Program-made: the position numbers and the translations under genes | In this document: positions 24,589 through 32,538 of the stretch, in pieces | Position numbering within the stretch: the stretch's first letter is position 1 | How the letters are laid out: each line of letters opens with the position of its first letter | Source of the DNA: Candidatus Rifleibacteriota bacterium | GTDB lineage: Bacteria > Muiribacteriota > Ozemobacteria > Ozemobacterales > Ozemobacteraceae | Assembly (NCBI GenBank): GCA_905236675.1 | Contig: CAJOND010000022.1 | Location: forward strand, 62,001-126,000 | Direction of reading: 5' to 3' | DNA length: 64,000 nt | The notes under the pieces: generated by a model | Told to the model about the DNA's origin: nothing | The model's input: only the letters and a program-made list of their open reading frames with translations | Database searches by the model: none

Positions 24589-27069
24589 ATGAGAGTGTTT
24601 CACAATTTTAGATTTACAGCAGTTTTACTATTATTTATTGGTATTACCAATTTGTGTTTGGCAAAGACGCTAAAAGTAGGTATCGTATTTGACGGACCTT
24701 CAGATAATACATTGAATTTTGTTCGTGATATTGAAGAAGAACTTCCCAATACCCTTCTTGCCAATGATAAAGTTATTTTTCCAAATGAAGCAAGAGTAGC
24801 AGGGAAATTTAACATTAACACAATTAAAAATGGAATAAACCAGCTAATATCAGATAAAAACGTAGATGCAATACTTGCAATCGGTCCAGTTGCTTCTCAT
24901 ATAGCAGCAACTATAGATAAATATCCGAAACCAGTTATAGCTGCCCACATATATAATGCATCAATGCAGAAAATCAGACAAAAAAACGGCACCAGTGGGG
25001 TTAAAAATCTTTCATATATTGATATGAATCTAGATATAGCCCAGCACATTGAGAAATATCAAGAAATTAAAACTTTTAAGAAACTTCATATTTTAATGAG
25101 TCCTTTTATGCTCAATGGTATTCCACAACTCGCTGACAGTCTGAAAACTCAGACCAAAAAAGCTGAAGTTGATTTAAAAATATTGCTTTCTAATATAAAA
25201 GCAAGTGAAGTTGCTAATAGTTTAAAGGATGCAGAAGCTGTTTATGTAGCTCCACTTCCTGATTTACCAGATGAACATCAGTGTATGCTGATATCTCGTA
25301 TTAACGAATTAAAAATACCTACGATGTCTATGTTTGGTAAAGAAACATTAAAATGTGGTGTATTGTGCACTATTGCAACTGGAATTGATACTGAAAAACT
25401 TTCTAGACGTTTAGCTAACAATCTATCTAGAGTTTTGTATAAAGAAGATCTTTCTACATTTCCAACTTCTTTTTCTCATAATCAGAGACTTACTATTAAT
25501 ATGGAAACCTGTCGAAAAATAGGGGTTTATCCTAATTTCAGTGCAATGACAACAGCTGATATAGTAAATGAAGAAGAACAAGTTGCTAGAAAAATATCTA
25601 TTACTCAGGCTATTGAAACTGCTCTTTTAAAGAATCTTTCTAAAATAGCTAAAAGATTAGAAATAGAAGCTAATATTCATGCTATAGATAAAGCAAGAGC
25701 AGCTCTTGTTCCAAGAGGAAATATTTATTTCAGACAAGTTGAAATAGATGACGACCGTGCTCAGTCTATTTTTACTCCTGCAGAACATGCAACTCATTTG
25801 GGAACAAATCTTAGATATTTGATTGTTAGTGAAGATGCAAAAGCAAACATAGATGTTCAAAAATTCTTTTTAGCTGCAAAAAAAGATGAAGAACGTGGTT
25901 TGATGTTAGATATTATTCAAAAGGCCGCAGTTTCTTATTTAAATGTTTTAAAAGCTAAGACTTTAAAAAACATACAGGAAGATAATCTTGCTGTTACTAG
26001 AGTCAATCTTGAACTTGCTAGACAGCGTGAAAACGTTGGAACTGCGGCACCTGCAGAAGTTTATCGTTGGGAAATTCAGATGGCAACAGCTAGACAAGCT
26101 GTTATCGAAGCAGATGCTACAAAGAGAAAATCTGAACTTGCTTTAAATGAAGCCTTATCTAATAGACAAGACGAACCATTTAATACTCTAGAAGAAGATA
26201 TTTTCTCTAATATTTTCTTCTTTGATTATGACAGAATCGCTCCTTATATTGATAATATTCAGAGCTTTGACTGTTTCAGCAATTTCTTAGTTGAAGACTC
26301 TTTTGCTTTTTCTCCTGAAATAGCTGCTGTTAATAAAAACTTAGACGCAACTGCTAGAATGAGAAGAGCTCACAGAAGAAGAAGACAATTCAGACCAACT
26401 GTGGATATATCTGCTAACTTCGATAGAACTTTTGAAAAAGCTGGCGATGGTAAACGAAAACCTACAGTTAATGATGTTAATCTGCCTCTTACAGTTTTGC
26501 ATCCTAATATGCCTGTTAGAGATATTAATCTTCCTTTAAGCTCAATGTTCAAGTTCCCGGACGACAACGACTGGTCAGTAGCTTTAAGCTTGACTTTCCC
26601 GTTGTTTGACGGTGCTCAGACAGGTGCAGCATTAAGAGAAGCAGACAAAATGCTTGATTCTTTGAGAACAAGACGTGATGACTTGATGCAGAAACATGAA
26701 TTGCAGACAAGAGTAGCATTAGAAAATGCCAAAACTTCATTTATCTCTATAAAGATGTCAAAGCAAAGAGTCGAATTTGCAGAAAAAGCTCTTGAAACAG
26801 TAAGAAACGCTTACTCAAGAGGCGCAATCAACATTTTGGACTTAATTGATGCACAGAATGCATACAGAATTGCGAAAGAAGCCCATGCAAATGCAGTATT
26901 TACTTTCTTAAGTGACTTCATTCAGGTCTGTCGTTCTGTAGGAACTTTTGATTTTATTCTTAACCAACGTACAAATCAAGAATATTACGACCGTATAGAC
27001 AGTTACTTTAAAGCTCATAATATTGCTCCTGCATATCGTTCTTTCAAGGGAGACCAGTATGCTGATTGA
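24589..27069 (+). CDS. Fusion of substrate-binding-like domain and TolC-family channel
   Basis: An 826-residue exported protein. After a signal peptide (ending near LCLAKTLKVG), residues about 25-325 resemble the two-lobed ABC-type uncharacterised substrate-binding proteins: KVGIVFDGPSD, DAILAIGPVASHIAA, KPVIAAHIYN, then AEAVYVAPLPDLPDEHQ and KIPTMSMFGKETLKCGVLCTIATG, followed by a switch into the second part. Residues about 340-800 are TolC-like, with two helical repeats (QRENVGTAAPAEVYRWEIQMATARQAV; RNAYSRGAINILDLIDAQNAYRIAKEAHANAV) and a FPLFDGAQTGAAL segment. This would place a binding domain in the periplasm on an outer membrane channel. Its stop overlaps the comB start by 11 bases. Partner pump genes are not adjacent. 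Confidence 0.85.
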   Translation: MRVFHNFRFTAVLLLFIGITNLCLAKTLKVGIVFDGPSDNTLNFVRDIEEELPNTLLANDKVIFPNEARVAGKFNINTIKNGINQLISDKNVDAILAIGPVASHIAATIDKYPKPVIAAHIYNASMQKIRQKNGTSGVKNLSYIDMNLDIAQHIEKYQEIKTFKKLHILMSPFMLNGIPQLADSLKTQTKKAEVDLKILLSNIKASEVANSLKDAEAVYVAPLPDLPDEHQCMLISRINELKIPTMSMFGKETLKCGVLCTIATGIDTEKLSRRLANNLSRVLYKEDLSTFPTSFSHNQRLTINMETCRKIGVYPNFSAMTTADIVNEEEQVARKISITQAIETALLKNLSKIAKRLEIEANIHAIDKARAALVPRGNIYFRQVEIDDDRAQSIFTPAEHATHLGTNLRYLIVSEDAKANIDVQKFFLAAKKDEERGLMLDIIQKAAVSYLNVLKAKTLKNIQEDNLAVTRVNLELARQRENVGTAAPAEVYRWEIQMATARQAVIEADATKRKSELALNEALSNRQDEPFNTLEEDIFSNIFFFDYDRIAPYIDNIQSFDCFSNFLVEDSFAFSPEIAAVNKNLDATARMRRAHRRRRQFRPTVDISANFDRTFEKAGDGKRKPTVNDVNLPLTVLHPNMPVRDINLPLSSMFKFPDDNDWSVALSLTFPLFDGAQTGAALREADKMLDSLRTRRDDLMQKHELQTRVALENAKTSFISIKMSKQRVEFAEKALETVRNAYSRGAINILDLIDAQNAYRIAKEAHANAVFTFLSDFIQVCRSVGTFDFILNQRTNQEYYDRIDSYFKAHNIAPAYRSFKGDQYAD

Positions 27070-27811
27070 TGTAGCTTTTACTCCATCTGAAGTTCAAGCA
27101 ATAGATACCAAAGTATGTGTTGTAGTGGATGTAATTAGAGCTTCATCAAGTCTAACAGTAATCTGTTCCAAGAAACCTGAAAGCCTTATTCTCACTACAA
27201 CAATTATGAAAACCAATAAAATAGCTTCTCAGCTAACGGTTCACCCTTTGCTTTGCGGAGAAAGAAAAGGCTTGCCCCCTGAAGGCTTTGATTTTGGGAA
27301 CAGCCCAGCAGAATATTATAGAGCAGATTTAGCTGGAAAAACTATCATTTTTACATCCAGCAATGGAACAAGAGCTATTGCTGACGTAATTGTAGCTTCT
27401 AAAGTTTATTTGGGTTGCTTTTTGAATGCTGGTTCAGTTGCTAAAAAAGCCCTAGATTACGCTGTTACCCACAACAAAGATATTTCTTTTGTTTGTGCTG
27501 GTCGTGAAGAAAAATTTGCTATTGATGACGCATATTGTGCGGGATATTTAGTTTCTAGACTTGTTTCTTCAATTCCATCAGATAAAGAATTTGTTCTAGG
27601 CGATGGAGCACAGGCTGCGTTAGGAATTTTTGGCTATTATAGAGATGATAGAAAACTTCTTGAAATGTCTGGCGCAGGGAAAAATGTTATTGAAATAGGT
27701 CTTGCAGATGATTTGACATTTTTGCTTCAGAGAGATTTAATAGAAGTGGTACCCGAATTAATTACTGATAATAATCCGAATCCAGAATATGGATTTAGTG
27801 TTTATCTGTAA
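27059..27811 (+). CDS. comB: 2-phosphosulfolactate phosphatase family protein (ComB)
   Basis: A 250-residue protein of the ComB family, which removes phosphate from 2-phosphosulfolactate. The start is set at ATG 27059, after AAGGGAGA; the longer frame from 27023 runs further into the previous gene. Visible family features are DVAFTPSE near the start, VVVDVIRASSSL, CGERKGLPPEGFDFGNSP, IIFTSSNGTRAI and the C-terminal ADDLTFLLQRD. The Asp, Arg and Lys residues of the active site region are retained. The family is common in bacteria that make no coenzyme M, so sulfolactate-type metabolism is not proven. It overlaps the TolC-fusion gene by 11 bases. Confidence 0.9.
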   Translation: MLIDVAFTPSEVQAIDTKVCVVVDVIRASSSLTVICSKKPESLILTTTIMKTNKIASQLTVHPLLCGERKGLPPEGFDFGNSPAEYYRADLAGKTIIFTSSNGTRAIADVIVASKVYLGCFLNAGSVAKKALDYAVTHNKDISFVCAGREEKFAIDDAYCAGYLVSRLVSSIPSDKEFVLGDGAQAALGIFGYYRDDRKLLEMSGAGKNVIEIGLADDLTFLLQRDLIEVVPELITDNNPNPEYGFSVYL

Positions 27812-27863
27812 ATAGAGAGAAAAGAGGGTAGATAGCATTCTGAGAAAGGAGAAATATTAAAAT

Positions 27864-29186
27864 ATGGCTGAAAATAACAGTAATAATACTTTTCCTTTCC
27901 AACTTAAGCTATATCAGAATAAAGTACCTGAAGTTATTATCAATAAAACTGTTTTAGCTGACAGCAAGCTTTTACCTTCTTTGCAAACTTTAATGCTAAA
28001 ATTTCCAATAGTATTTTTGGAATTGCAATATCCAGGGAAATTAACTGCTGAAACTCAAGAATTTTTTCGAAATCTTGAAACTCCTGAAAAATTAACAGTA
28101 ATCATAGAAAATGCAAATCAGGTTGAATTTGATATGTCTCCTATACCTGTTTTGCCAAATTTGCAGTCTGCCCTACTCCGCTTAAAACATAAACCAAGCA
28201 TAGAAGAAGCGGTCAAGCAAATTTCTTTATTTCCAGAAATGCATTCTCCCGTATTCGATTATCTTAAATTTTTACAAGATGATGCATTAGATTTTCAAGA
28301 TATAGTTAAAGAACTAGAACAAAACCCTACCTTAACAAATAGAATAATAGCCATTTGTAATTCCATGGAAAAGGCAATAAGTCATCCTTTTGAAAATCTT
28401 TCCAGAGCAATTTCATTTGTTGGGATAGAAGGAGTTAGGCAAATACTTATAGAAGAAGTTTTTACAATTCTTTCCAGTGTTTTTAGAAACCAGAGAGATA
28501 AACTTTGTCACTTGAGACGTTCTTCAATATTAGCAGGAATGTTAGGACATTTATTTGGAACAAATCCGCATATATTCTGGCGAATGCGTTCTGCTGCCCT
28601 TATGCATGACATTGGCTCTCTTGTCATGGCTTATTATAACCCAAAAGAATCTGAACGCTGCAGAATTGTTTCAAAAGCCAAAAAAGTAACTACCTGCGAT
28701 GCTGAAAACTTATATTTCGGTTACAACCATCAGGAAGCAGGATTGCTCTTAGCAAAAGCAATGAACCTACCCGAATATTTGTTCCCTGCCATTAGCAAAC
28801 ATCACAATAATCAGATAGATCCAAACGATATATTGCTACAAGCAACTGTTATTGCAAATGGTTATATAAATCATGATAGTGAAGATATAGGTTTCAATAA
28901 CTATGAAGACTGTATAGACTATTTAGAAGATGCAAAACGACTTGCCGATAAAGAAAGATGCGATAAAGAATTCGCAAAAAAAGCTGCCAAACTTTCTCCT
29001 AACGACATCGAAGGAAGAAGAAAACTAGAAGAAGAAATTTATGGATTAAATGAAAATATTGAGATTCTAGAAGAATTTAAAAGTTATTCCAATAATACTA
29101 CCTTCGAAAGTGTCAAAATTGAGATAATGTTTAAAGAAAAACTTGCTTCTATACTTAAAGACGGTTATGAACTAGTAAATTTCTAA
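27864..29186 (+). CDS. HDOD-domain regulatory protein
   Basis: A 440-residue cytoplasmic protein. Residues about 110-320 form an HDOD domain, the HD-related output-like fold common in bacterial signalling. It shows FPEMHSPVFDYLKFLQDD, VKELEQNPTLTNRIIAICNS, AISFVGIEGVRQIL, then the HD-like MHDIGSLVMAYY and YNHQEAGLLLAKAMNLPE with a KHHN motif. The first 100 residues are a separate alpha/beta region of unknown type (LPVLPNLQSALLRL at its end). The last 100 residues are mostly helical and charged. HDOD proteins control stress, motility or cell-cycle responses by protein contacts. AAAGGAG lies about 12 bases before the start. Confidence 0.87.
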   Translation: MAENNSNNTFPFQLKLYQNKVPEVIINKTVLADSKLLPSLQTLMLKFPIVFLELQYPGKLTAETQEFFRNLETPEKLTVIIENANQVEFDMSPIPVLPNLQSALLRLKHKPSIEEAVKQISLFPEMHSPVFDYLKFLQDDALDFQDIVKELEQNPTLTNRIIAICNSMEKAISHPFENLSRAISFVGIEGVRQILIEEVFTILSSVFRNQRDKLCHLRRSSILAGMLGHLFGTNPHIFWRMRSAALMHDIGSLVMAYYNPKESERCRIVSKAKKVTTCDAENLYFGYNHQEAGLLLAKAMNLPEYLFPAISKHHNNQIDPNDILLQATVIANGYINHDSEDIGFNNYEDCIDYLEDAKRLADKERCDKEFAKKAAKLSPNDIEGRRKLEEEIYGLNENIEILEEFKSYSNNTTFESVKIEIMFKEKLASILKDGYELVNF

Positions 29187-29196
29187 GAGGCATATT

Positions 29197-30099
29197 TTGT
29201 TAAAACATTTCTATGAATTTATTTGCCATATAGTAAATCGAGCCGCTACTACCAAAGTAACCGAAGCCGCTGCTGCAATAGCTTTTTATGCTATTCTTTC
29301 ATTTTTTCCATTGATTCTACTGCTTATAGCTTTAAATTCTGCCTTTATTCAAAGTGTTGAAGCTCAAAACCAGATTCTTCAATGGGCAAAAGATTTTCTG
29401 CCAAGTTCAGAACAAATAGTAATGGCAAACATACAGCATTTGATTAAAGCTAGTGAAACAGTAGGCTACGTAGGCACAGCTATTCTTATTTGGTCCGCCA
29501 CTCTTGTTTTTGCAGGATTTGCTCAAAATATCAATATGGCCTGGACAGCAGCTAACAGCCGTCATTTTTTAGTAGATAGATTTATCGGATTACTTACTAT
29601 TAGCGTAATAATTATTTTTCTTATAGTTGTAATGGTTACAACAGCAACAATTGATGCCGTTCCTAGACTTTTCCCTGGTTTTTTCACCACCTTTATCGTA
29701 AGAGCTAATAGATTCCAACATTTAGTAGTTCAGTTTATGCCTGTAATAACTATCTTTGCTATTCTTATTCTTTTCTATAAATACATACCTAACTGCAAAG
29801 TTTTTTGGCGTGAAGCTATTGTAGCCAGTTCTTTTTCAGGAATAGCTATGTTAGTTACAAAATCTGCATTTGTGTGGTATATCACTCAAGGACCCAATAG
29901 TTATAGCCTTGTTTATGGTTCTTTGGGAACAGTGGTTGCTTTTATGCTCTGGATATATCTATCGTCATGCATAATATTAATTGGCGGTCATATTAGTGCT
30001 GCCTACGCAAAGTTTTTTAGAAGTCCTGAAGAACACGAACTTGCCAAAGATAACGAATCTAAAGAATTAAATAATCTTCCTGATTTCCCAAAAGAATAA
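29197..30099 (+). CDS. YihY/BrkB-family inner membrane protein
   Basis: A 300-residue membrane protein of the YihY/virulence-factor-BrkB family. Six membrane segments are visible. The family features include AAAIAFYAILSFFPLILLLIAL near the N-terminus, the SATLVFAGFAQNINMAWTA segment, and YGSLGTVVAFMLWIYLSSCIILIGGHISAAYA at the C-terminus. The family was once mislabelled ribonuclease BN; its biochemical role remains uncertain. The start codon is TTG at 29197, supported by AAGAGG six bases before it. It follows the HDOD gene by ten bases, so the two are co-transcribed and end at the terminator at 30150-30186. Confidence 0.92.
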   Translation: MLKHFYEFICHIVNRAATTKVTEAAAAIAFYAILSFFPLILLLIALNSAFIQSVEAQNQILQWAKDFLPSSEQIVMANIQHLIKASETVGYVGTAILIWSATLVFAGFAQNINMAWTAANSRHFLVDRFIGLLTISVIIIFLIVVMVTTATIDAVPRLFPGFFTTFIVRANRFQHLVVQFMPVITIFAILILFYKYIPNCKVFWREAIVASSFSGIAMLVTKSAFVWYITQGPNSYSLVYGSLGTVVAFMLWIYLSSCIILIGGHISAAYAKFFRSPEEHELAKDNESKELNNLPDFPKE

Positions 30100-30149
30100 A
30101 AACAAAATACTTTTTTGTTTTACCCAAAACAAACATGTAAATTTTTAAA

Positions 30150-30186
30150 AATAAAATAGCCCTTTTCATAAAAGGGCTATTTTATT
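30150..30186. terminator. 17-bp perfect stem terminator after yihY-like gene
   Basis: AATAAAATAGCCCTTTT and its exact complement are separated by three bases. The A- and T-rich ends let it act in both directions. Confidence 0.9.
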
Positions 30187-30309
30187 AGCTCGTTTAGCTT
30201 GATTTTACATATGTTATAGCAATAAATGGAACTTATAAGTCCCTACACTTACACAAGGCACTATATACCCTTGTAATTGAGCACTGCTAGAACATACTTA
30301 TGTGCATTA

Positions 30310-30435
30310 TCATGCACACTTTTTACCAAGAAGTTTCTTGTAGGTTTCCATAACTGAAGTTAATCTTGAAGCTATATATTCCACTTCTGAATTCTTCTTG
30401 CTTTTCTTGTCTGCAAGCTCTTTGTAGTCGCTCAT
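30310..30435 (-). CDS. Small charged protein, 41 residues
   Basis: A short gene on the minus strand encoding MSDYKELADKKSKKNSEVEY followed by 21 more residues, ending LLGKKCA. It is rich in Lys and Glu and looks like one amphipathic helix with a C-terminal Cys-Ala. ATG 30435 is preferred because AGGA lies eight bases before it; an in-frame ATG at 30444 would add three residues. A good promoter lies about 90 bases upstream and a hairpin (GTGCAT-TATC-ATGCAC) overlaps the stop codon. The promoter, leader, ribosome site and hairpin together make it more likely a real gene than chance. Function unknown. Confidence 0.5.
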   Translation of the reverse strand: MSDYKELADKKSKKNSEVEYIASRLTSVMETYKKLLGKKCA

Positions 30436-30485
30436 TTGTTCCATCCTTATTTATTCGTTCCGAAGTTCATTCTGTAAAATTTTTA

Positions 30486-30518
30486 TTGAGAACACCCAAC
30501 ATATTTTTCGTTTCTCAA
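30486..30518 (-). promoter_or_regulatory. Hairpin in the leader of the small gene
   Basis: TTGAGAA and TTCTCAA (7-bp stem, loop about 19 bases) lie between the promoter and the start of the 41-codon gene, and could influence translation or stability. Confidence 0.4.
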
Positions 30519-30526
30519 CAGGGATA

Positions 30527-30556
30527 ATTATATACCTTTTTTCGAACAAAAAGCAA
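30527..30556 (-). promoter_or_regulatory. Sigma-70 promoter for the small gene
   Basis: On the minus strand TTGCTT, an 18-base spacer and a perfect TATAAT. Nothing else on that strand downstream could use it except the 41-codon gene. Confidence 0.6.
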
Positions 30557-30726
30557 AGGGCACTTTATTTATTTTTAAAAATTTTATAACCTAGACAATA
30601 ACAGCTTTCAGGATATTTCTTTTACTAATTTTACCTGTTTAAGCCACTTTTAACAATTATACACAAACTCAAATCACTCCAAAAGAGGAGATTGTTTGTG
30701 CACCGTACCCTATAGTCTCGTGCTTT

Positions 30727-30972
30727 TTAAAAATTTGAGTATGCTGTCTTAACATTCACCCCTTCCAAATTGCCAATTTTTCCAGATAAAGCAGCAATTT
30801 TATCCTGGGGACCATCTATAGCAACGCTTATAATGTTTATATTTTTAACTTTATGAGGAATACCCATACGCCCAATTATATAATCTGAATAATCATGCAA
30901 AAGATTGTTTATTTTTTCAACAGATGCTGTTTTTTCAACTATTATACTCATAACGGCAACTCTTGTTTCCAT
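30727..30972 (-). CDS. TM1266-type iron-only hydrogenase system regulator
   Basis: An 81-residue ACT/NikR-C-like small protein. It matches the pattern of the TM1266 family: VAVMSIIVE, then KINNLLHDYSDYIIGRMGIPH, then INIISVAIDGPQDKIAALSGKIGNLEGVNVKTAYS. The family usually lies with the [FeFe]-hydrogenase maturation genes hydE, hydF and hydG and is thought to be regulatory, with no proven mechanism. No hydrogenase or maturation gene lies in the window, so here it is an orphan. AGGAG precedes the ATG. Its presence suggests that the cell makes an [FeFe] hydrogenase, in keeping with fermentation. Confidence 0.85.
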   Translation of the reverse strand: METRVAVMSIIVEKTASVEKINNLLHDYSDYIIGRMGIPHKVKNINIISVAIDGPQDKIAALSGKIGNLEGVNVKTAYSNF

Positions 30973-31142
30973 TTTCTAAATCTCCTTTTCTAACTCTTTG
31001 ATTTTCTCTTTTAATCTTTCCAACTCATACTGAACAAAATATTATAAATCTTATACCATATTAAGCATTAAAGTGCTACAATAGAGTGTCTGTTGAGTGT
31101 TATATTATTTATAAATGGCAAAAGAATAAAGGCAACTAAAAT

Positions 31143-31838
31143 ATGCTCATAAAAGTAAACGATATAGAACTTTATTATGAAGTCTTAGGAGAAGGTGAAC
31201 CATTGATTATGGTTCATGGCAATAGTGAAGACCATACTATATTTGATACCGCATCAGAAGTTCTTTCAAAGTATTTTACTTTGTATCTTATAGATAGTAG
31301 AGGTCATGGTAATAGTACTAAAACTAATAATTTAGACTATCGCATAATGGCCGAAGATATATATTCTTTTGTTAAAGCCTTGAAAATAGAAGGCTGCTCT
31401 TATTATGGATTAGCCGATGGGGGCATAATAGGATTAATTGTTGCCTCAAAATATCCAAACCTTTTAAAAAACCTGATTATCAGCGGAGTAAATACAAATC
31501 CGAGAGGAATAAAACCCTGGACTTATTATGCTTTTAAAATGGTTAATTTCTTTCATCCAACAGCTAGATTCAAAATGTTACTAGAACAACCCAATATTAC
31601 AGACGAAGAATTACAGAAAATAAAAAGCAAAACTTTAGTATTAATTGGCAATCATGATCTTGTTTTAGAAGAACATGTAAAACACATAGCTTCACAAATT
31701 ACTAATGCAAGTCTAAAAATAATAGACGGAGAAGGACTTGGGAGTTATGTAGTCCATCGAGAAAAAATCACAGAATTTCTCCGTCCTGATCTTGTTTCTC
31801 AAAAGATTTTAGATGAAAAGAAAGAAACAACAAAGTAA
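31143..31838 (+). CDS. Alpha/beta hydrolase-fold protein lacking catalytic Ser and His
   Basis: A 231-residue alpha/beta hydrolase. The oxyanion region (MVHGNSEDHTIFD), the nucleophile elbow (YYGLADGGIIGL) and the acid turn (LIGNHDLV, D172) are recognisable. In the elbow the nucleophile position is Ala91 instead of Ser, and the place of the catalytic His in GEGLGSYVVH is Leu199. Both differ from a catalytic codon by one base (TCC to GCC, CAT to CTT). The protein is therefore probably not a hydrolase; it may bind a ligand or partner, or be decaying. It has no signal peptide and stands alone between two small minus-strand genes. Confidence 0.85.
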   Translation: MLIKVNDIELYYEVLGEGEPLIMVHGNSEDHTIFDTASEVLSKYFTLYLIDSRGHGNSTKTNNLDYRIMAEDIYSFVKALKIEGCSYYGLADGGIIGLIVASKYPNLLKNLIISGVNTNPRGIKPWTYYAFKMVNFFHPTARFKMLLEQPNITDEELQKIKSKTLVLIGNHDLVLEEHVKHIASQITNASLKIIDGEGLGSYVVHREKITEFLRPDLVSQKILDEKKETTK

Positions 31839-31840
31839 AT

Positions 31841-32306
31841 TTAGTTTTTCTTAAGTAAAGAACCGGGCTTCAAAGTAGAAATACTAGTTTTATGAGGTTG
31901 TGAATCACAATTTCCAGAACAACCCTGATGGTCTTCTCCACAATCATGTCCACCATCATGATGATGGCTACAAACTTTATTGGGATCGAATTCTAATTTT
32001 CCAGCTAATAGTTCATTTACTCTCTGATCTGCATCGCCAGAAACTCCGCCAAATATTTCTATCTGTTTTTCAACAAGAGCCGTCTTTGCTCCTGCCCCTA
32101 TACCTCCACAAATCAGTTTTTTTTTTATGATTCCCGAGGAAAGCAGATAGTGCCCCATGCCCACTTCCATTTGTTGGAACAATTTCAGAAGAAATAACTT
32201 TGTTGTCTTTTGTGTCGTAAAACTTAAATTTTGAAGTATGACCAAAATGTTGAAAAATAGTTCCATTATCATAAGGAACAGCTATTTTAATGTGTTCTCC
32301 TGTCAT
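31841..32306 (-). CDS. NifX/NifB-C-like iron-molybdenum cofactor-type protein, frameshifted
   Basis: A protein of the dinitrogenase iron-molybdenum cofactor-binding family, split by a frameshift. The first part, from ATG 32306 (MTGEHIKIAVPYDNG, FQHFGHTSKFKFYD, NGSGHGALSAFLGNH), continues in another frame with LICGGIGAGAK, FGGVSGDADQRVNELLAGKL and the His/Cys-rich tail CSHHHDGGHDCGEDHQGC. Joining at the run of ten A bases (complement of 32117-32126), with one A fewer, gives a normal family member with a metal-binding tail. GGAG lies nine bases before the ATG. Whether this is a sequencing indel, slippage-based switching or a pseudogene is open. Without nif genes the role is likely general metal or Fe-S cluster handling. 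Confidence 0.75.
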
Positions 32307-32341
32307 TAGAATTATCTCCGTTTTAAAGATTTTATTAAACA

Positions 32342-32361
32342 ATGATATTAATTAATATCAT
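32342..32361. promoter_or_regulatory. Perfect 20-bp palindrome over the NifX-like promoter
   Basis: ATGATATTAA followed by its exact complement. A minus-strand promoter reads TTGATA (32375-32380), a 17-base spacer and TATTAA (32352-32357), so the palindrome covers the -10. This is the expected place for a repressor site. Confidence 0.6.
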
Positions 32362-32469
32362 CTAGGCAAAGTATTATCAATACATTTTGACTTTTCTTTT
32401 TTTCAATATAATATTAACACTATTGTTTACTATAGCTTTATTTCAAGCTAGTATTATAAAAACCATAAA

Positions 32470-32506
32470 AACAATCATTGTTATAAAACTATAATTAAGA
32501 TATAAT
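32470..32506 (+). promoter_or_regulatory. Promoter of the TetR gene with overlapping inverted repeat
   Basis: TTGTTA (32478-32483), a 17-base spacer and TATAAT (32501-32506). The inverted repeat AACAAT-C-ATTGTT (32470-32482) overlaps the -35, a fitting place for TetR autorepression. Confidence 0.6.
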
Positions 32507-32538
32507 AAGACTATTAAAGGTTAAGGGGAATATATAAT

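Larger units (their letters stand above)
30190..30726. other. Intergenic stretch containing a small minus-strand gene
   Basis: Apart from the 41-codon gene at 30310-30435, its promoter and two hairpins (30302-30317 and 30486-30518), this stretch is AT-rich and shows no other supported feature. Confidence 0.6.

Noticed and set aside
27059-27811. Coenzyme M biosynthesis
   Set aside because: comB-like genes are common in bacteria without coenzyme M, and no comA, comC, comD or comE gene is present here.
30976-31042. Short minus-strand coiled-coil peptide (ELERLKEKIKELEKEI) before the TM1266-like gene
   Set aside because: It lacks a start codon with a ribosome site and is made of simple AAAGAG-type sequence; probably chance in purine-rich DNA, though a gene remnant cannot be excluded.
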